Below, piece after piece: positions 34,816 to 42,915 of a DNA stretch of 64,000 bases. The position numbers were made by a program, and so were the translations under genes. The DNA is taken from NCBI GenBank assembly GCA_023410055.1, contig JAEYQK010000002.1:14935-78934 (forward strand), read 5' to 3'. The stretch's first letter is position 1. Each line of letters starts with the position of its first letter. The notes beneath the pieces were generated by a model, which saw only the letters and a list, made by a program, of their open reading frames with translations, searched no databases and was not told where the DNA came from. This DNA is from Acidobacteriota bacterium (GTDB lineage Bacteria; Acidobacteriota; Terriglobia; Terriglobales; Acidobacteriaceae).

Positions 34816-36087
34816 TCAGATTCCAAGGGAGACTTCTTCCGGGACGTCAGCAAGCGGAGCCTTGCCTGCGAGACGCACTAGTTCTCGCTCCATCGCGGGC
34901 AAAATCTTAGCTCCGTCCCAATGAACGCGAGCGTACCGGCGCCCTGAGACGGACATCTCAGCACGAAGCCGGGAACCTATTCTCAACTGCTGGACAGTTT
35001 CGTGCAGTTGATTTGGATTCTCGGGCTCAATCACAATACCTGCCTTCGACTGCTTTATTACTCTCGCGATTTCACTGCCGTGATTCACTGAGGCGATGAC
35101 CGGACAACCGGACGCAAGGGCGGTGACGGTCTTGGATGGAAAGAGGATATCGGAGACCGTCCGCTGCTGCGTTACTAGGCTGAGATCGCAAGCCGCCAGC
35201 ATCGACAAGAATGCGTCCCGATCCTGAAGCGGCAGAAAGCGGACATTCTTCAACTGCATGGAGGTGGCTTGCGCCTCCAGCGCGGGTTTCATCGCTCCGT
35301 CACCTACCAACAGATAAGTCACGCCTTCATCGCGTGACAAGGCTGCCGCCTTGAGAACGACCTCCAGACCCTGCTTGACTCCCATATTGCCTGAATGAAG
35401 CACCAGGAAATCTTCGTCTAGTCCATGTGCCTGACGAAAAGCTCGTCCATCGCGGTCACGTCGAATGCGGAACAAATCCTCTTCGGCGCGCGGTGGAAAC
35501 ACCCTGACCTTTTCAGGAGAGATTTGCTTGTCGATGATTCTCTGGCGCATTCCTTCGGTTAGCGTCGAAACTAGGGAGGCATTCCTATAGGCTACTCGCT
35601 CCAACCCGTAAAGGAAGCGCAGCAGCTTACCGGGAGGGAGCATTCCCAAATCCGCCGCCGCGTCAGGTTGCAGGTCCATGACGTCGTACACATACGGAAT
35701 CCCCCACCAGCGACTGAGCAGGTTCGCGCTCACCGCCAACCCTAACGGTGGTGACTCTATCATCAGCAGGTCCGGCTTGCGTGCAGTGAATGCCCGCGCC
35801 AGAGATGATGCCAAGAAGGAAGCTTCGTGCAAAATCCGCCTAACAGAAGTGACTCGCCGCGGCACCCAGATCCAACTGCGCAGAACGCCAACACCGTTGC
35901 GCTCTTCCTTTTGCCAGAATTTCCCGCGATACTCTTCCGGCACTCGCCAGAGTGGATAGTACGGGAACGAGGTACACACGCTCACTTCGTGGCCACGCGA
36001 GGCTAGGTATTCGCACCTCCATGTGGTGAAAGGACCAATGCCAGTCTGTTCAGGCCAGTAATTGATACCGAGTGTAAGGATGCGCAT
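34816..36087 (-). CDS. GT4-family glycosyltransferase, WcaI/WbuB-like
   Basis: This 423-residue GT-B enzyme matches the colanic-acid WcaI/WbuB group, putative fucosyl- or fucosaminyl-transferases. It has the characteristic N-terminus ILTLGINYWPEQTGIGPFTT and then VCTSFPYYPLWRVP, LLMIESPPLGL and YDVMDLQPDAAADLG. The donor site has LVLHSGNMGVKQGLEVVLKAA and LVTQQRTVSDILFPSKTVTALASG. It sits directly upstream of gmd and fcl, which would provide its likely GDP-fucose donor. Acceptor unknown. Confidence 0.9.
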   Translation of the reverse strand: MRILTLGINYWPEQTGIGPFTTWRCEYLASRGHEVSVCTSFPYYPLWRVPEEYRGKFWQKEERNGVGVLRSWIWVPRRVTSVRRILHEASFLASSLARAFTARKPDLLMIESPPLGLAVSANLLSRWWGIPYVYDVMDLQPDAAADLGMLPPGKLLRFLYGLERVAYRNASLVSTLTEGMRQRIIDKQISPEKVRVFPPRAEEDLFRIRRDRDGRAFRQAHGLDEDFLVLHSGNMGVKQGLEVVLKAAALSRDEGVTYLLVGDGAMKPALEAQATSMQLKNVRFLPLQDRDAFLSMLAACDLSLVTQQRTVSDILFPSKTVTALASGCPVIASVNHGSEIARVIKQSKAGIVIEPENPNQLHETVQQLRIGSRLRAEMSVSGRRYARVHWDGAKILPAMERELVRLAGKAPLADVPEEVSLGI

Positions 36088-36090
36088 CTT

Positions 36091-36924
36091 TTAGGAATTC
36101 AGCAAATTTTTCGCACGGGTTCGTTCATACAACTTGGCATCTACCAAGAAGCGGAACCAGAAGCTTTGCAGAGTGAAATAGACCAACCCAGGAATGCCAT
36201 CTAAAAATCCCAACCGGACGAAGTACCTGTACAAAAAAAAGAGTGCCGGACGTATGAACAATGGAAGTTGATAGTAGCGGCTCTTTAGGGCTCGCTTGCG
36301 CTCTACTGCTGTTCCACTGAGTTTGCCGACAATGACCGACGGAGATGGCGCCAACAGCTCCTCCACTTCCGCCTCAGCCCAGCGGTTGTGGCGCGCAGTC
36401 CACTCCGACAATGACATTCGATTGTCGTCGATCATGGGGCAGTGCAACTTTGCCGTATTGCCTTCAACATAGAAGTGCTGGTCGTATTTTCGGCTTTCGC
36501 ATCGTCCCTTGCCGCTGCGGAACAGGCGCATGTGCCACTGCGGATACAATCCCCCATGCGCTAGATCACGCCCGAGAAAACGCGTGAGGCGCGGAATGAA
36601 GTAACCGTCTGTTGTTTCAGACAGGTTTTCTTTCAGGTGATTGATTTCCTGAATGAGCTCAGCACTAAGATACTCGTCTGCATCCAGATGCATCTGCCAG
36701 CGATACTTGAAGGGCAGGTGATCTATGCACCAGTTTCGCTGTGCACCGTAGTCTTCGAACTCATGTTGCACTATACGGGCCCGGTGCTCTTGCGCGATGG
36801 TCAGCGTACGATCCGTACTAAAGGAATCAACTACGTGTAGATCGTCTGAGACAAGCGCCGCAGCCGAAAGAGTTTTTGCGATAGTCAGCTCAGAATTGAA
36901 CGTAAGTACGACAATAGAAATCAT
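36091..36924 (-). CDS. GT2-family glycosyltransferase, WaaE/KdtX-like
   Basis: This 277-residue GT-A glycosyltransferase of family 2 begins ISIVVLTFNSELTIAKTL. It carries the DxD-type motif in WQMHLDADEYL (~75-86) and the WaaE/KdtX-like features VVDSFSTDRT, YGAQRNWCID and YPQWHMRLFRSGKGRCE. Members of this group transfer hexoses in LPS core and exopolysaccharide. It is tightly placed three bases from the WcaI-like gene. Donor unknown. Confidence 0.9.
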   Translation of the reverse strand: MISIVVLTFNSELTIAKTLSAAALVSDDLHVVDSFSTDRTLTIAQEHRARIVQHEFEDYGAQRNWCIDHLPFKYRWQMHLDADEYLSAELIQEINHLKENLSETTDGYFIPRLTRFLGRDLAHGGLYPQWHMRLFRSGKGRCESRKYDQHFYVEGNTAKLHCPMIDDNRMSLSEWTARHNRWAEAEVEELLAPSPSVIVGKLSGTAVERKRALKSRYYQLPLFIRPALFFLYRYFVRLGFLDGIPGLVYFTLQSFWFRFLVDAKLYERTRAKNLLNS

Positions 36925-36942
36925 GCTGGGGGCTCAGTAAGG

Positions 36943-37506
36943 TCAACTACGCTGACGCGAACGCAAGAAACGCGCAGGTGATCCAGCGTAAACAGCCCAT
37001 GGCTCAATATCCCGATTCACGAGCGAACACGCTCCAACGATTGCACCTTCGCCTATCTTGACACCTGGCAGGATGAAACTGCGTGCGCCAACAAACGCAT
37101 CCGCTCCGATTGTGACTGGAGCCGTCACCAATGGCAACTTCGGATCGCAAAAATCGTGTGTGCCCGTGCACAAATAGGCCTCCTGTGCGACAACGGCATT
37201 CGGCCCTACTTCAATCTCTCCAAGAGAGTAGGCATTTGCTCGATCACCCAGACAGGTACGGTGATGCAGCGTTAAATTCCAAGGAATCTGAATACGCGCT
37301 CTCTGGTGCACAAACGGAGTTCCATGGATTGTTGCCCCGAAGAGCCTCAACCAAAGAAGCCGCCAACGGTTCAGCGGCTTAGGAGTCCATCCGCAAAAGA
37401 GACTCCAGCAGACGTTCCACAAAAGCAGCTGTATTCGGATGCGCAGCGACCATGGAGACGATCCCCGATTGGAGCCAGCGTAGGTTTTTCGCATTGCTGA
37501 ATTCAT
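36943..37506 (-). CDS. WcaF-like colanic acid acetyltransferase
   Basis: This 187-residue hexapeptide-repeat acetyltransferase of the WcaF/LbH group has the typical N-terminus (LLLWNVCWSLFCGWTPKPLNRWRLLWLRLFGA). A left-handed beta-helix region (VHQRARIQIPWNLTLHH, APVTIGADAFVGARSFILPGVKIGEGAIVGA, ending AGSPARFL) and the catalytic-type His in CTGTHDF follow. It probably O-acetylates a sugar, often fucose, in the locus 2 polymer, consistent with adjacent gmd, fcl and wcaI-like genes. Confidence 0.9.
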   Translation of the reverse strand: MNSAMRKTYAGSNRGSSPWSLRIRIQLLLWNVCWSLFCGWTPKPLNRWRLLWLRLFGATIHGTPFVHQRARIQIPWNLTLHHRTCLGDRANAYSLGEIEVGPNAVVAQEAYLCTGTHDFCDPKLPLVTAPVTIGADAFVGARSFILPGVKIGEGAIVGACSLVNRDIEPWAVYAGSPARFLRSRQRS

Positions 37507-37556
37507 GGTTCGAGTTGAAATCGAGACTCAAAGGCCGGTTATCGTTCCAGCCAGTG

Positions 37557-38210
37557 TCATACTATTTGCCGATATATGTCCGTTTGAGTCACCCCAAGTC
37601 TTCCCGGACCGAATCCGCGCATCTTCAGACGTTGGAATCCGGACAGCATCTCCGAGATTTCGTGGTACTCAACACGCCACGAGTCATCCAAAACGAAATG
37701 TCGCGGCAGGTCAAGATGGAGACACTCGCGCACACAATCAACCCGGGACTCAGACAGTCCGTCAACGAGAATCAAATCCACTCGTGAAACACGAGTCCTT
37801 CCCGACACGTAGTCCGCAGTATCTGGCATCAGCATAGGAGTCCACCGTCTGCGCATATCTTTGGAGATGGCCCCCCCGACACGACTAACCCATTCTTCGG
37901 AACTTTCAATTGTATATACTCGGCATCCGAGATCAAGAAAGAATAGAGTTGATCCACCGGCACCCCATTCAAGAACGGCATCGTTCGGCGATAGAACTTG
38001 CCGCAGAAAGCGAATAGCTGGCCAAGCGAGCCACGGCAGCCGCAGGTCAATCGCTGTCTTCCGCAGATACACTAGCCAACGACATGCATCGGCAGGATGA
38101 GTCATTGCACAACCAAATGCTCTCAGACCCTTTTGGAGATTCGTGCCGTACACAAATTTTTTCTCCTGTTTAGTCGCCGCGCCGTGCGTTTCTGTAAAAA
38201 ACACGATCAT
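37557..38210 (-). CDS. Putative class I SAM-dependent methyltransferase
   Basis: This 217-residue protein has a Rossmann motif I LEWGAGGSTLFFLDLG (~80-96) and a following acidic strand VYTIESSEEWV. VDLILVDGLSESRVDCV (~145-161) and FVLDDSWRVEY complete the core of a SAM-binding fold used by small O-methyltransferases. The N-terminal ~65 residues are basic and aromatic-rich. Target unknown; its place in the GT block suggests a sugar or glycolipid substrate. Some relatives are only called hypothetical. Confidence 0.7.
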   Translation of the reverse strand: MIVFFTETHGAATKQEKKFVYGTNLQKGLRAFGCAMTHPADACRWLVYLRKTAIDLRLPWLAWPAIRFLRQVLSPNDAVLEWGAGGSTLFFLDLGCRVYTIESSEEWVSRVGGAISKDMRRRWTPMLMPDTADYVSGRTRVSRVDLILVDGLSESRVDCVRECLHLDLPRHFVLDDSWRVEYHEISEMLSGFQRLKMRGFGPGRLGVTQTDIYRQIV

Positions 38211-38300
38211 CGTTGTGCTGGTCTAGGCGCGCAGCAGACTGATACTAGATTTCGGTCAACTCTGGAGTAGCCAAAGAAGGTCGGCTACTGAAGCACACGA

Positions 38301-39443
38301 TCAGCGTTCGATAAGGTGGTGACCACGAATAATCTCCTCGAAATCGCGCAAGTAGCAGCTCGCGACGGCATCGACGGAAAATCGGCGGGCTGTCTTGATC
38401 GCCTCTGACCCGGCGGCGGCTCGCACTTGTTCATCTCGTGCCAAATCGATGAGTTTACTCGCAAGTCGATCAGAGGCATCTTTCGCGCGGTGATCGAAAA
38501 TCCAGCCGTTCCTCCCATCGTCAATGAATTCACTGAAACACGTGAGAGCTGAGACTACCGGAGGACAACCGTTAGCCATGGCTTCAAGAGGAGCCAGCCC
38601 AAATGTCTCTCCATATTCGGCCAATGAGGGATAGACAAAAAGCGATGCCGATCCATAAAACGAATTCAGTGTGCTTGGCTCAAACATTGAGCCCACCCAG
38701 TCAATCTGAGATGAAATACTCGCCGAAGACCGCTGAAGGTGAGCATAGTATTCGTCGCCGCCACCACCATACTTTGCTTGCCAAGGACCGACAACCACGA
38801 GCTTCCAATCGCGGTGGCCCGCTGCCAGAAAACTATCGAATGCTTTGAGTAATAACCCTATGCCCTTCTCTGGGTGGATGCGACCCACATAAAGCAGCTT
38901 CTTTTCCCTTCGGAGATACTGGGCGGGCTGTGAATTGCCAACGTCCGGCACAAAATACGGGATAACGCGGACCCGTTCGGAAAGCCGTGGCGATTGTTTC
39001 GACGCGACTTCCGCAATGGCGCGTGAGACCGTCTGCAGCCGGGCCGCTTTCCTGTAGAGCCAGAGCTGACCCTTCGGATAGCGGGCCACATGCACGTAAA
39101 TTCGCCCGTAGCGATTGAGGGGAGCAATGACAGGAAGCCAGAAAGTGTTGCTAACCAGAATATCTGCGGGAGGAAGCACACGCACCACACGTAACGAGTA
39201 GAGCAAGTCGAGAGCTTTCAGCAGCGCCAACGACCTAGGTGCATCGTAGCCGGCAACGCGATGGTACGTAACTCCCCCGTTCGTTTCGGAGTCGGGCAGG
39301 TTCGGATGACTTCGCGAGACATGAGTAACGTCGTGCCCTCGTTGCGCGAAAGCCCTTCCCAGTTCGTACCAGACTTTCTCGACAGCGCCGCCCATGACCG
39401 GCGGGACGGGGAAGAATGCGCCTTGGACGATTGTGATTCTCAT
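38301..39443 (-). CDS. GT4-family glycosyltransferase
   Basis: This 380-residue GT-B enzyme has the N-terminal GAFFPVPPVMGGAVEKVWYELG acceptor-side motif. The donor site LLYVGRIHPEKGIGLLLKAF (~185) is followed by the E-x7-E motif in FVYPSLAEYGETFGLAPLEAMANGCPPVVS. The start overlaps the stop of the upstream GT by four bases (ATGA), so translation is coupled. It is part of the locus 2 glycosyltransferase block. Donor and linkage unknown. Confidence 0.9.
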   Translation of the reverse strand: MRITIVQGAFFPVPPVMGGAVEKVWYELGRAFAQRGHDVTHVSRSHPNLPDSETNGGVTYHRVAGYDAPRSLALLKALDLLYSLRVVRVLPPADILVSNTFWLPVIAPLNRYGRIYVHVARYPKGQLWLYRKAARLQTVSRAIAEVASKQSPRLSERVRVIPYFVPDVGNSQPAQYLRREKKLLYVGRIHPEKGIGLLLKAFDSFLAAGHRDWKLVVVGPWQAKYGGGGDEYYAHLQRSSASISSQIDWVGSMFEPSTLNSFYGSASLFVYPSLAEYGETFGLAPLEAMANGCPPVVSALTCFSEFIDDGRNGWIFDHRAKDASDRLASKLIDLARDEQVRAAAGSEAIKTARRFSVDAVASCYLRDFEEIIRGHHLIER

Positions 39444-40633
39444 ACACTGCCCGCACTAGCTCGAGATTGTGCGGTTGGATTTCCGTCGACACCTTCCAGG
39501 ACCCGGAGCAGAGAGTGAGCCGCCTCCGTGATTTCGAATCGTTCACTGAAACACTGGCGAGCAGCGAAGCGCATCGTCTGCCGCTGAGTTGGCAGCAACT
39601 TCTTCCAACTGCAAAGCAACTGCCGCGTCCCTTCGAGGGTGTCCGGTGCCACGAAACCAGCTGATGAGTCTTTGACCTCGCGCCAAATGTTGACCTTGTT
39701 ACTGATCAAAACTGGAAGTCCGCAAGAGAGTGCCTCGGCTACTGCAATGCCAAAATTCTCCTGGTGAGAAGGCAAGATAAAGACCTCGGCGGCGTTTAGA
39801 GCGCCACATTTCAAGCTTCCTTTGAGCATACCGGCCCACGTGATCCGGTCAACAATGCCCATTTTCTCGGTAATTCGCTGCAACTCCGGTACCCAGTTCT
39901 CCTGATCTGGGCCGGCCATTACCAGATGAAACTCCCGATCAGTACGCATCTCGCGCGCGAATGCTTCAATGAGCATGTCGCAACCCTTCTTCACGTGGAT
40001 TCGGCCCATGAATAGCACCAACCGCTTGCCGGCCAGTTCCGGGTAACGAGTTGTGAACTCTACTATCTGCGCCTCCGGGTCGCCAACCGGCGCAGCCGTG
40101 CCGTAGTTCACGACTACTTCCTTGCATCGGTACAGCCAGAATGACTTCCGAGCGAGCAGGCGTTCTTCATCCGAGGTAAATAGCACCGCGCGCGCATCGC
40201 GAAGCACCGGGTACTGGCCCCAGGTCCAGTACAGCCACTTCTTCAGATGCTTAAGCGGATAGCGTCTCTTGAACCAAGGATCTAGCATACCGTGCGTGTA
40301 AACCACGTAGGGGACCTTCGTTCCATGGAGCGCGAGCCAAGTCGCGAAACCGTTGTATTGCCAGAGGCCGTTAATGACAACTGCATCGTAAGAAGTTGCA
40401 TTCTGGCGCAGCCAGGGCAAGAAACGCGGGCTGAACCCGTATGACAGTCTTGCTGGCCCAAGTGCGTGCAGGGGCAGCGGAAAATCGTTGTGGTGCGACT
40501 CTCCGGGCTTGTCCAGACAGGCAACTTCAACGTGGTGCCCCTCCGAAATCAGAACGCTGCCAAGTTGCTTGATGCCCTCTATTGGGCCCCCGCCGGAGGG
40601 ATCAACGGAAGAAATACAGTGAAGGATTCTCAT
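39440..40633 (-). CDS. GT4-family glycosyltransferase
   Basis: This 397-residue GT-B enzyme begins ILHCISSVDPSGGGPIEGIKQLG. It shows YVVYTHGMLDPWFKRRYPLKHLKKWLYW, a segment common in WcaC-like and capsular GT4 enzymes. The donor-binding stretch is LVLFMGRIHVKKGCDMLIEAF and the E-x7-E motif is ILPSHQENFGIAVAEALSCGLPVLIS. ATG at 40633 overlaps a TAA of the decayed sequence upstream. A glycosyltransferase remnant lies immediately upstream at 40660-40903. Confidence 0.9.
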   Translation of the reverse strand: MRILHCISSVDPSGGGPIEGIKQLGSVLISEGHHVEVACLDKPGESHHNDFPLPLHALGPARLSYGFSPRFLPWLRQNATSYDAVVINGLWQYNGFATWLALHGTKVPYVVYTHGMLDPWFKRRYPLKHLKKWLYWTWGQYPVLRDARAVLFTSDEERLLARKSFWLYRCKEVVVNYGTAAPVGDPEAQIVEFTTRYPELAGKRLVLFMGRIHVKKGCDMLIEAFAREMRTDREFHLVMAGPDQENWVPELQRITEKMGIVDRITWAGMLKGSLKCGALNAAEVFILPSHQENFGIAVAEALSCGLPVLISNKVNIWREVKDSSAGFVAPDTLEGTRQLLCSWKKLLPTQRQTMRFAARQCFSERFEITEAAHSLLRVLEGVDGNPTAQSRASAGSV

Positions 40634-40659
40634 TAGCCAGCACTCTGTCCGGCGTGCGT

Positions 40660-40903
40660 GCTTACCACGCTGTCCACCACGCCAGTATTAACGTTCAATC
40701 GGACAGTTGATGATCCTGGCGGCACCGCTTCGAGTCGCCTCCGAAACACGCACCAACCGTTGCGCTCCGCCCTAGTCCATGAAGAATCATCTTCTAAAGC
40801 TTCCGACCTGTACAACGGGTCGCGTTCTCCGGGACTTCTCCAAGAGCGCTGCGGATCGCCAGCATATCATCGCAAGTTACGAGGTTCGGTACGCGCTGCA
40901 GTT
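40660..40903 (-). pseudogene. Decayed fragment of a GT4 glycosyltransferase related to the gene at 44353-45507
   Basis: On the minus strand one frame reads LQRVPNLVTCDDMLAIRSALGE, then TGRKL and a stop. After a frameshift another frame reads VRVSEATRSGAARIINCPIER. Both match the intact GT4 nearby (LQDRPNVVTCHDTLAIRSALGE and VCVSETTRGDAATIIKCPLGR) in the right order and spacing. The DNA of 40801-40901 aligns without gaps to about 45126-45226 at roughly 70% identity. Stops and a frameshift make it non-functional, and both ends are missing. It overlaps the last 37 bases of the gene at 40867-41955. Confidence 0.8.
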
Positions 40904-41955
40904 TGGGAGAGATTCTCACATGAACGCGAGCAGGCGGTTTCTGGCTGTTTCGTGAAGAGGATGCTCTGTTGCAGCACGACCGGCATTCCAGTGTGATACA
41001 TCACATGCCGAACAGGCCCAGTAAAGTGTCTTGCAGCAACTTGCGAATAGTCCACATCGCTCTCCCAATAAAACTGCCGGCAGGTGCTTACGACATACCG
41101 GGCTTGGGGCAAGGGCACGGCATTTGCCTTTCGCATCAATACGCTTAGGACTGTCTGTTCTGTAAACCAAGAGCGCGCCGACGGGACCCAGGCCGCAAGG
41201 AGCCTAGTTGCAAGATCATCGGACAGTGCACCTTCCGGAACATAAAGCAGTCCGGAATTGAACCTGTCTATGTGCCCCGCGCCCAGGTATTTGCAGCGGT
41301 CCATGATGGTTTGGTCACAGTTGCCATCCCGTTCCTCGAGCATGTAAAAGGGAGTCTCATCCCCGACCAGCTTCATCGCTTCAACGGGCGGGTTGAAAGC
41401 AAGTACATCGTGGTCGGAGTACAGAACAGAACCTCGGGCACAGATGGCTAGTATGAGACCGAGCTTTCTTCCCAGTGGGTGGTTGTCAACAAAAGCCCCA
41501 ATCTCAGGCCTCCTCTTTGCGAGAGGAGTCACAATTTCTCCAGCTTCAACCACGGAGATGCCCGGAAATAGCCGTTGCACCATGACTAATCGAGTCTCGG
41601 ACAATCTCCCATCCACAATCAACTGCAACTCAAAATCTAGGTCGCGCACGTATCTGTACCAGCTCCATGCACTCCAAAGCGCATCCTGCAGCGTATCCGG
41701 TGTTGTAAGTACGACAAACCTCCTCGACGCCTTGCACACAGATAAGGGCGGCAACTTTACGCATTGATCGCGGACGGGGTACTTGCGCCCCCGTTCGAAC
41801 CACCACACAGGTTTCGTCAACAGTTTTCGAAGCACAGCATCAACCCGCGATGGCTCCCGTCGGCGGACAATACATGGTTTGAAGACCCTTGTATCAGCCA
41901 CGTGCGAGCGCAGCACTCTTCTCAAAGCTCCAAAGAAGTCCAAAGATAACGACAT
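40867..41955 (-). CDS. Putative GT-A-fold glycosyltransferase with a D-x-D motif
   Basis: This 362-residue protein has no firm CAZy assignment. The core looks GT-A-like: FVVLTTPDTLQDALWSAWSWYRYV (~80-103), then an LGLILAICARGSVLYSDHDVLAF segment whose DHD is a likely metal-binding DxD (~180). DRFNSGLLYVPEGA and SWFTEQTVLSVLM follow, as in GT8-like or DUF-type sugar transferases. The arrangement resembles the proteins at 50614 and 51580. Its last residues run into the GT4 remnant, so its natural C-terminus may have been replaced. Confidence 0.62.
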   Translation of the reverse strand: MSLSLDFFGALRRVLRSHVADTRVFKPCIVRRREPSRVDAVLRKLLTKPVWWFERGRKYPVRDQCVKLPPLSVCKASRRFVVLTTPDTLQDALWSAWSWYRYVRDLDFELQLIVDGRLSETRLVMVQRLFPGISVVEAGEIVTPLAKRRPEIGAFVDNHPLGRKLGLILAICARGSVLYSDHDVLAFNPPVEAMKLVGDETPFYMLEERDGNCDQTIMDRCKYLGAGHIDRFNSGLLYVPEGALSDDLATRLLAAWVPSARSWFTEQTVLSVLMRKANAVPLPQARYVVSTCRQFYWESDVDYSQVAARHFTGPVRHVMYHTGMPVVLQQSILFTKQPETACSRSCENLSQTAARTEPRNLR

Positions 41956-41979
41956 CCCTTCGCCATAGACAGAAGTCGC

Positions 41980-42909
41980 TCAACAATCTCGCGTGGAGAC
42001 AGTGGCCAGAAGCGAGGCAATGAGACTGCATGCTATTGGCAAGCAATGCCTCTTGCTCAACTTCCAGGCTCGAAAAAACGCACGTCTAGCGGCGCACGGG
42101 TCCGTTCTCAGATACAGTTTCCCAGCAGCAAAGTAGGACTCCCGAGCCTTGGCCAAAAGTTCAGACTCGGGCAGAATACCGCAGGTTTTGTGTTTTTCGT
42201 ATATCCGCGCGCAGCCCTCCACCATCCTCCCACGAAAAGTGGAGAGGCTATTACCAGATTTGCGGTAATAGTAGGTTCGGCAACCAGTCGAGGCAATTTG
42301 AAAGTTGAGGATTGCAGCGCGGATCCAGTAATCCAAATCCTCGCCAGCCCAGAGAGTTGGGTCGAATTCTCCGACGCCCTCCATTAGCCTGCGCGTAATT
42401 GCAGCGGCAGACGTGTTAATGAAGTTCCGCCGGAACAAGTCTTTTCGAGGATCGGTTACTTCTATCGTGTCAATCTCAAGTAGCTTGTTCTCTCCGGCCG
42501 GAGTCTCGGTAAAGACGTATGCGTCAGAATAGGCAAGATCGGCAGCGCCTGAATGCAGAATGGACCACAGTCTTTCAAGATGCTGAGGCAACCAGAAATC
42601 ATCGGCATCCAAGAAAGCGATAAAGGCACCTTCCGCCGCTTTCATGCCCTTATTTCTTGCCGCCGAAGGCCCCTGCGGCTGCTGGTTCCGAAGGACCTTC
42701 ACGGGCTGTGAAACCGTTCCAGCAAATCTGGTAACGAGCTCGGCCGTGGCGTCGGTTCCTCCATCATCAATAACAATGAGTTCCCATTCTTCATAACTTT
42801 GCGAGCGAACGCTTGCGAGTGCTGTTGGAATGTATTTCTCGGCATTGCAAGCCGAAGTAACAATGCTAATGAGATCTCTGGCTGTTTCGACAGGTCTTGC
42901 TTCGGCCAT
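41980..42909 (-). CDS. GT2-family glycosyltransferase
   Basis: This 309-residue GT-A family 2 enzyme has the classic N-terminus LISIVTSACNAEKYIPTALASVRSQSYEEWELIVIDDGGTD. It continues with GPSAARNKGMKAAEGAFIAFLDADDFWLP (DADD metal site, ~100) and a catalytic-base region FDPTLWAGEDLDYWIR (ED, ~190). The C-terminal ~90 residues are helical and TPR-like. It lies seven bases downstream of wzx in locus 2. Donor unknown. Confidence 0.93.
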   Translation of the reverse strand: MAEARPVETARDLISIVTSACNAEKYIPTALASVRSQSYEEWELIVIDDGGTDATAELVTRFAGTVSQPVKVLRNQQPQGPSAARNKGMKAAEGAFIAFLDADDFWLPQHLERLWSILHSGAADLAYSDAYVFTETPAGENKLLEIDTIEVTDPRKDLFRRNFINTSAAAITRRLMEGVGEFDPTLWAGEDLDYWIRAAILNFQIASTGCRTYYYRKSGNSLSTFRGRMVEGCARIYEKHKTCGILPESELLAKARESYFAAGKLYLRTDPCAARRAFFRAWKLSKRHCLPIACSLIASLLATVSTRDC

Positions 42910-42915
42910 GACTAT

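Noticed and set aside
40633..40815. 60-codon minus-strand frame ending in a TAATG overlap with the GT at 39440
   Set aside because: The bases are explained by the decayed GT4 fragment in other frames; the overlap is probably coincidental.
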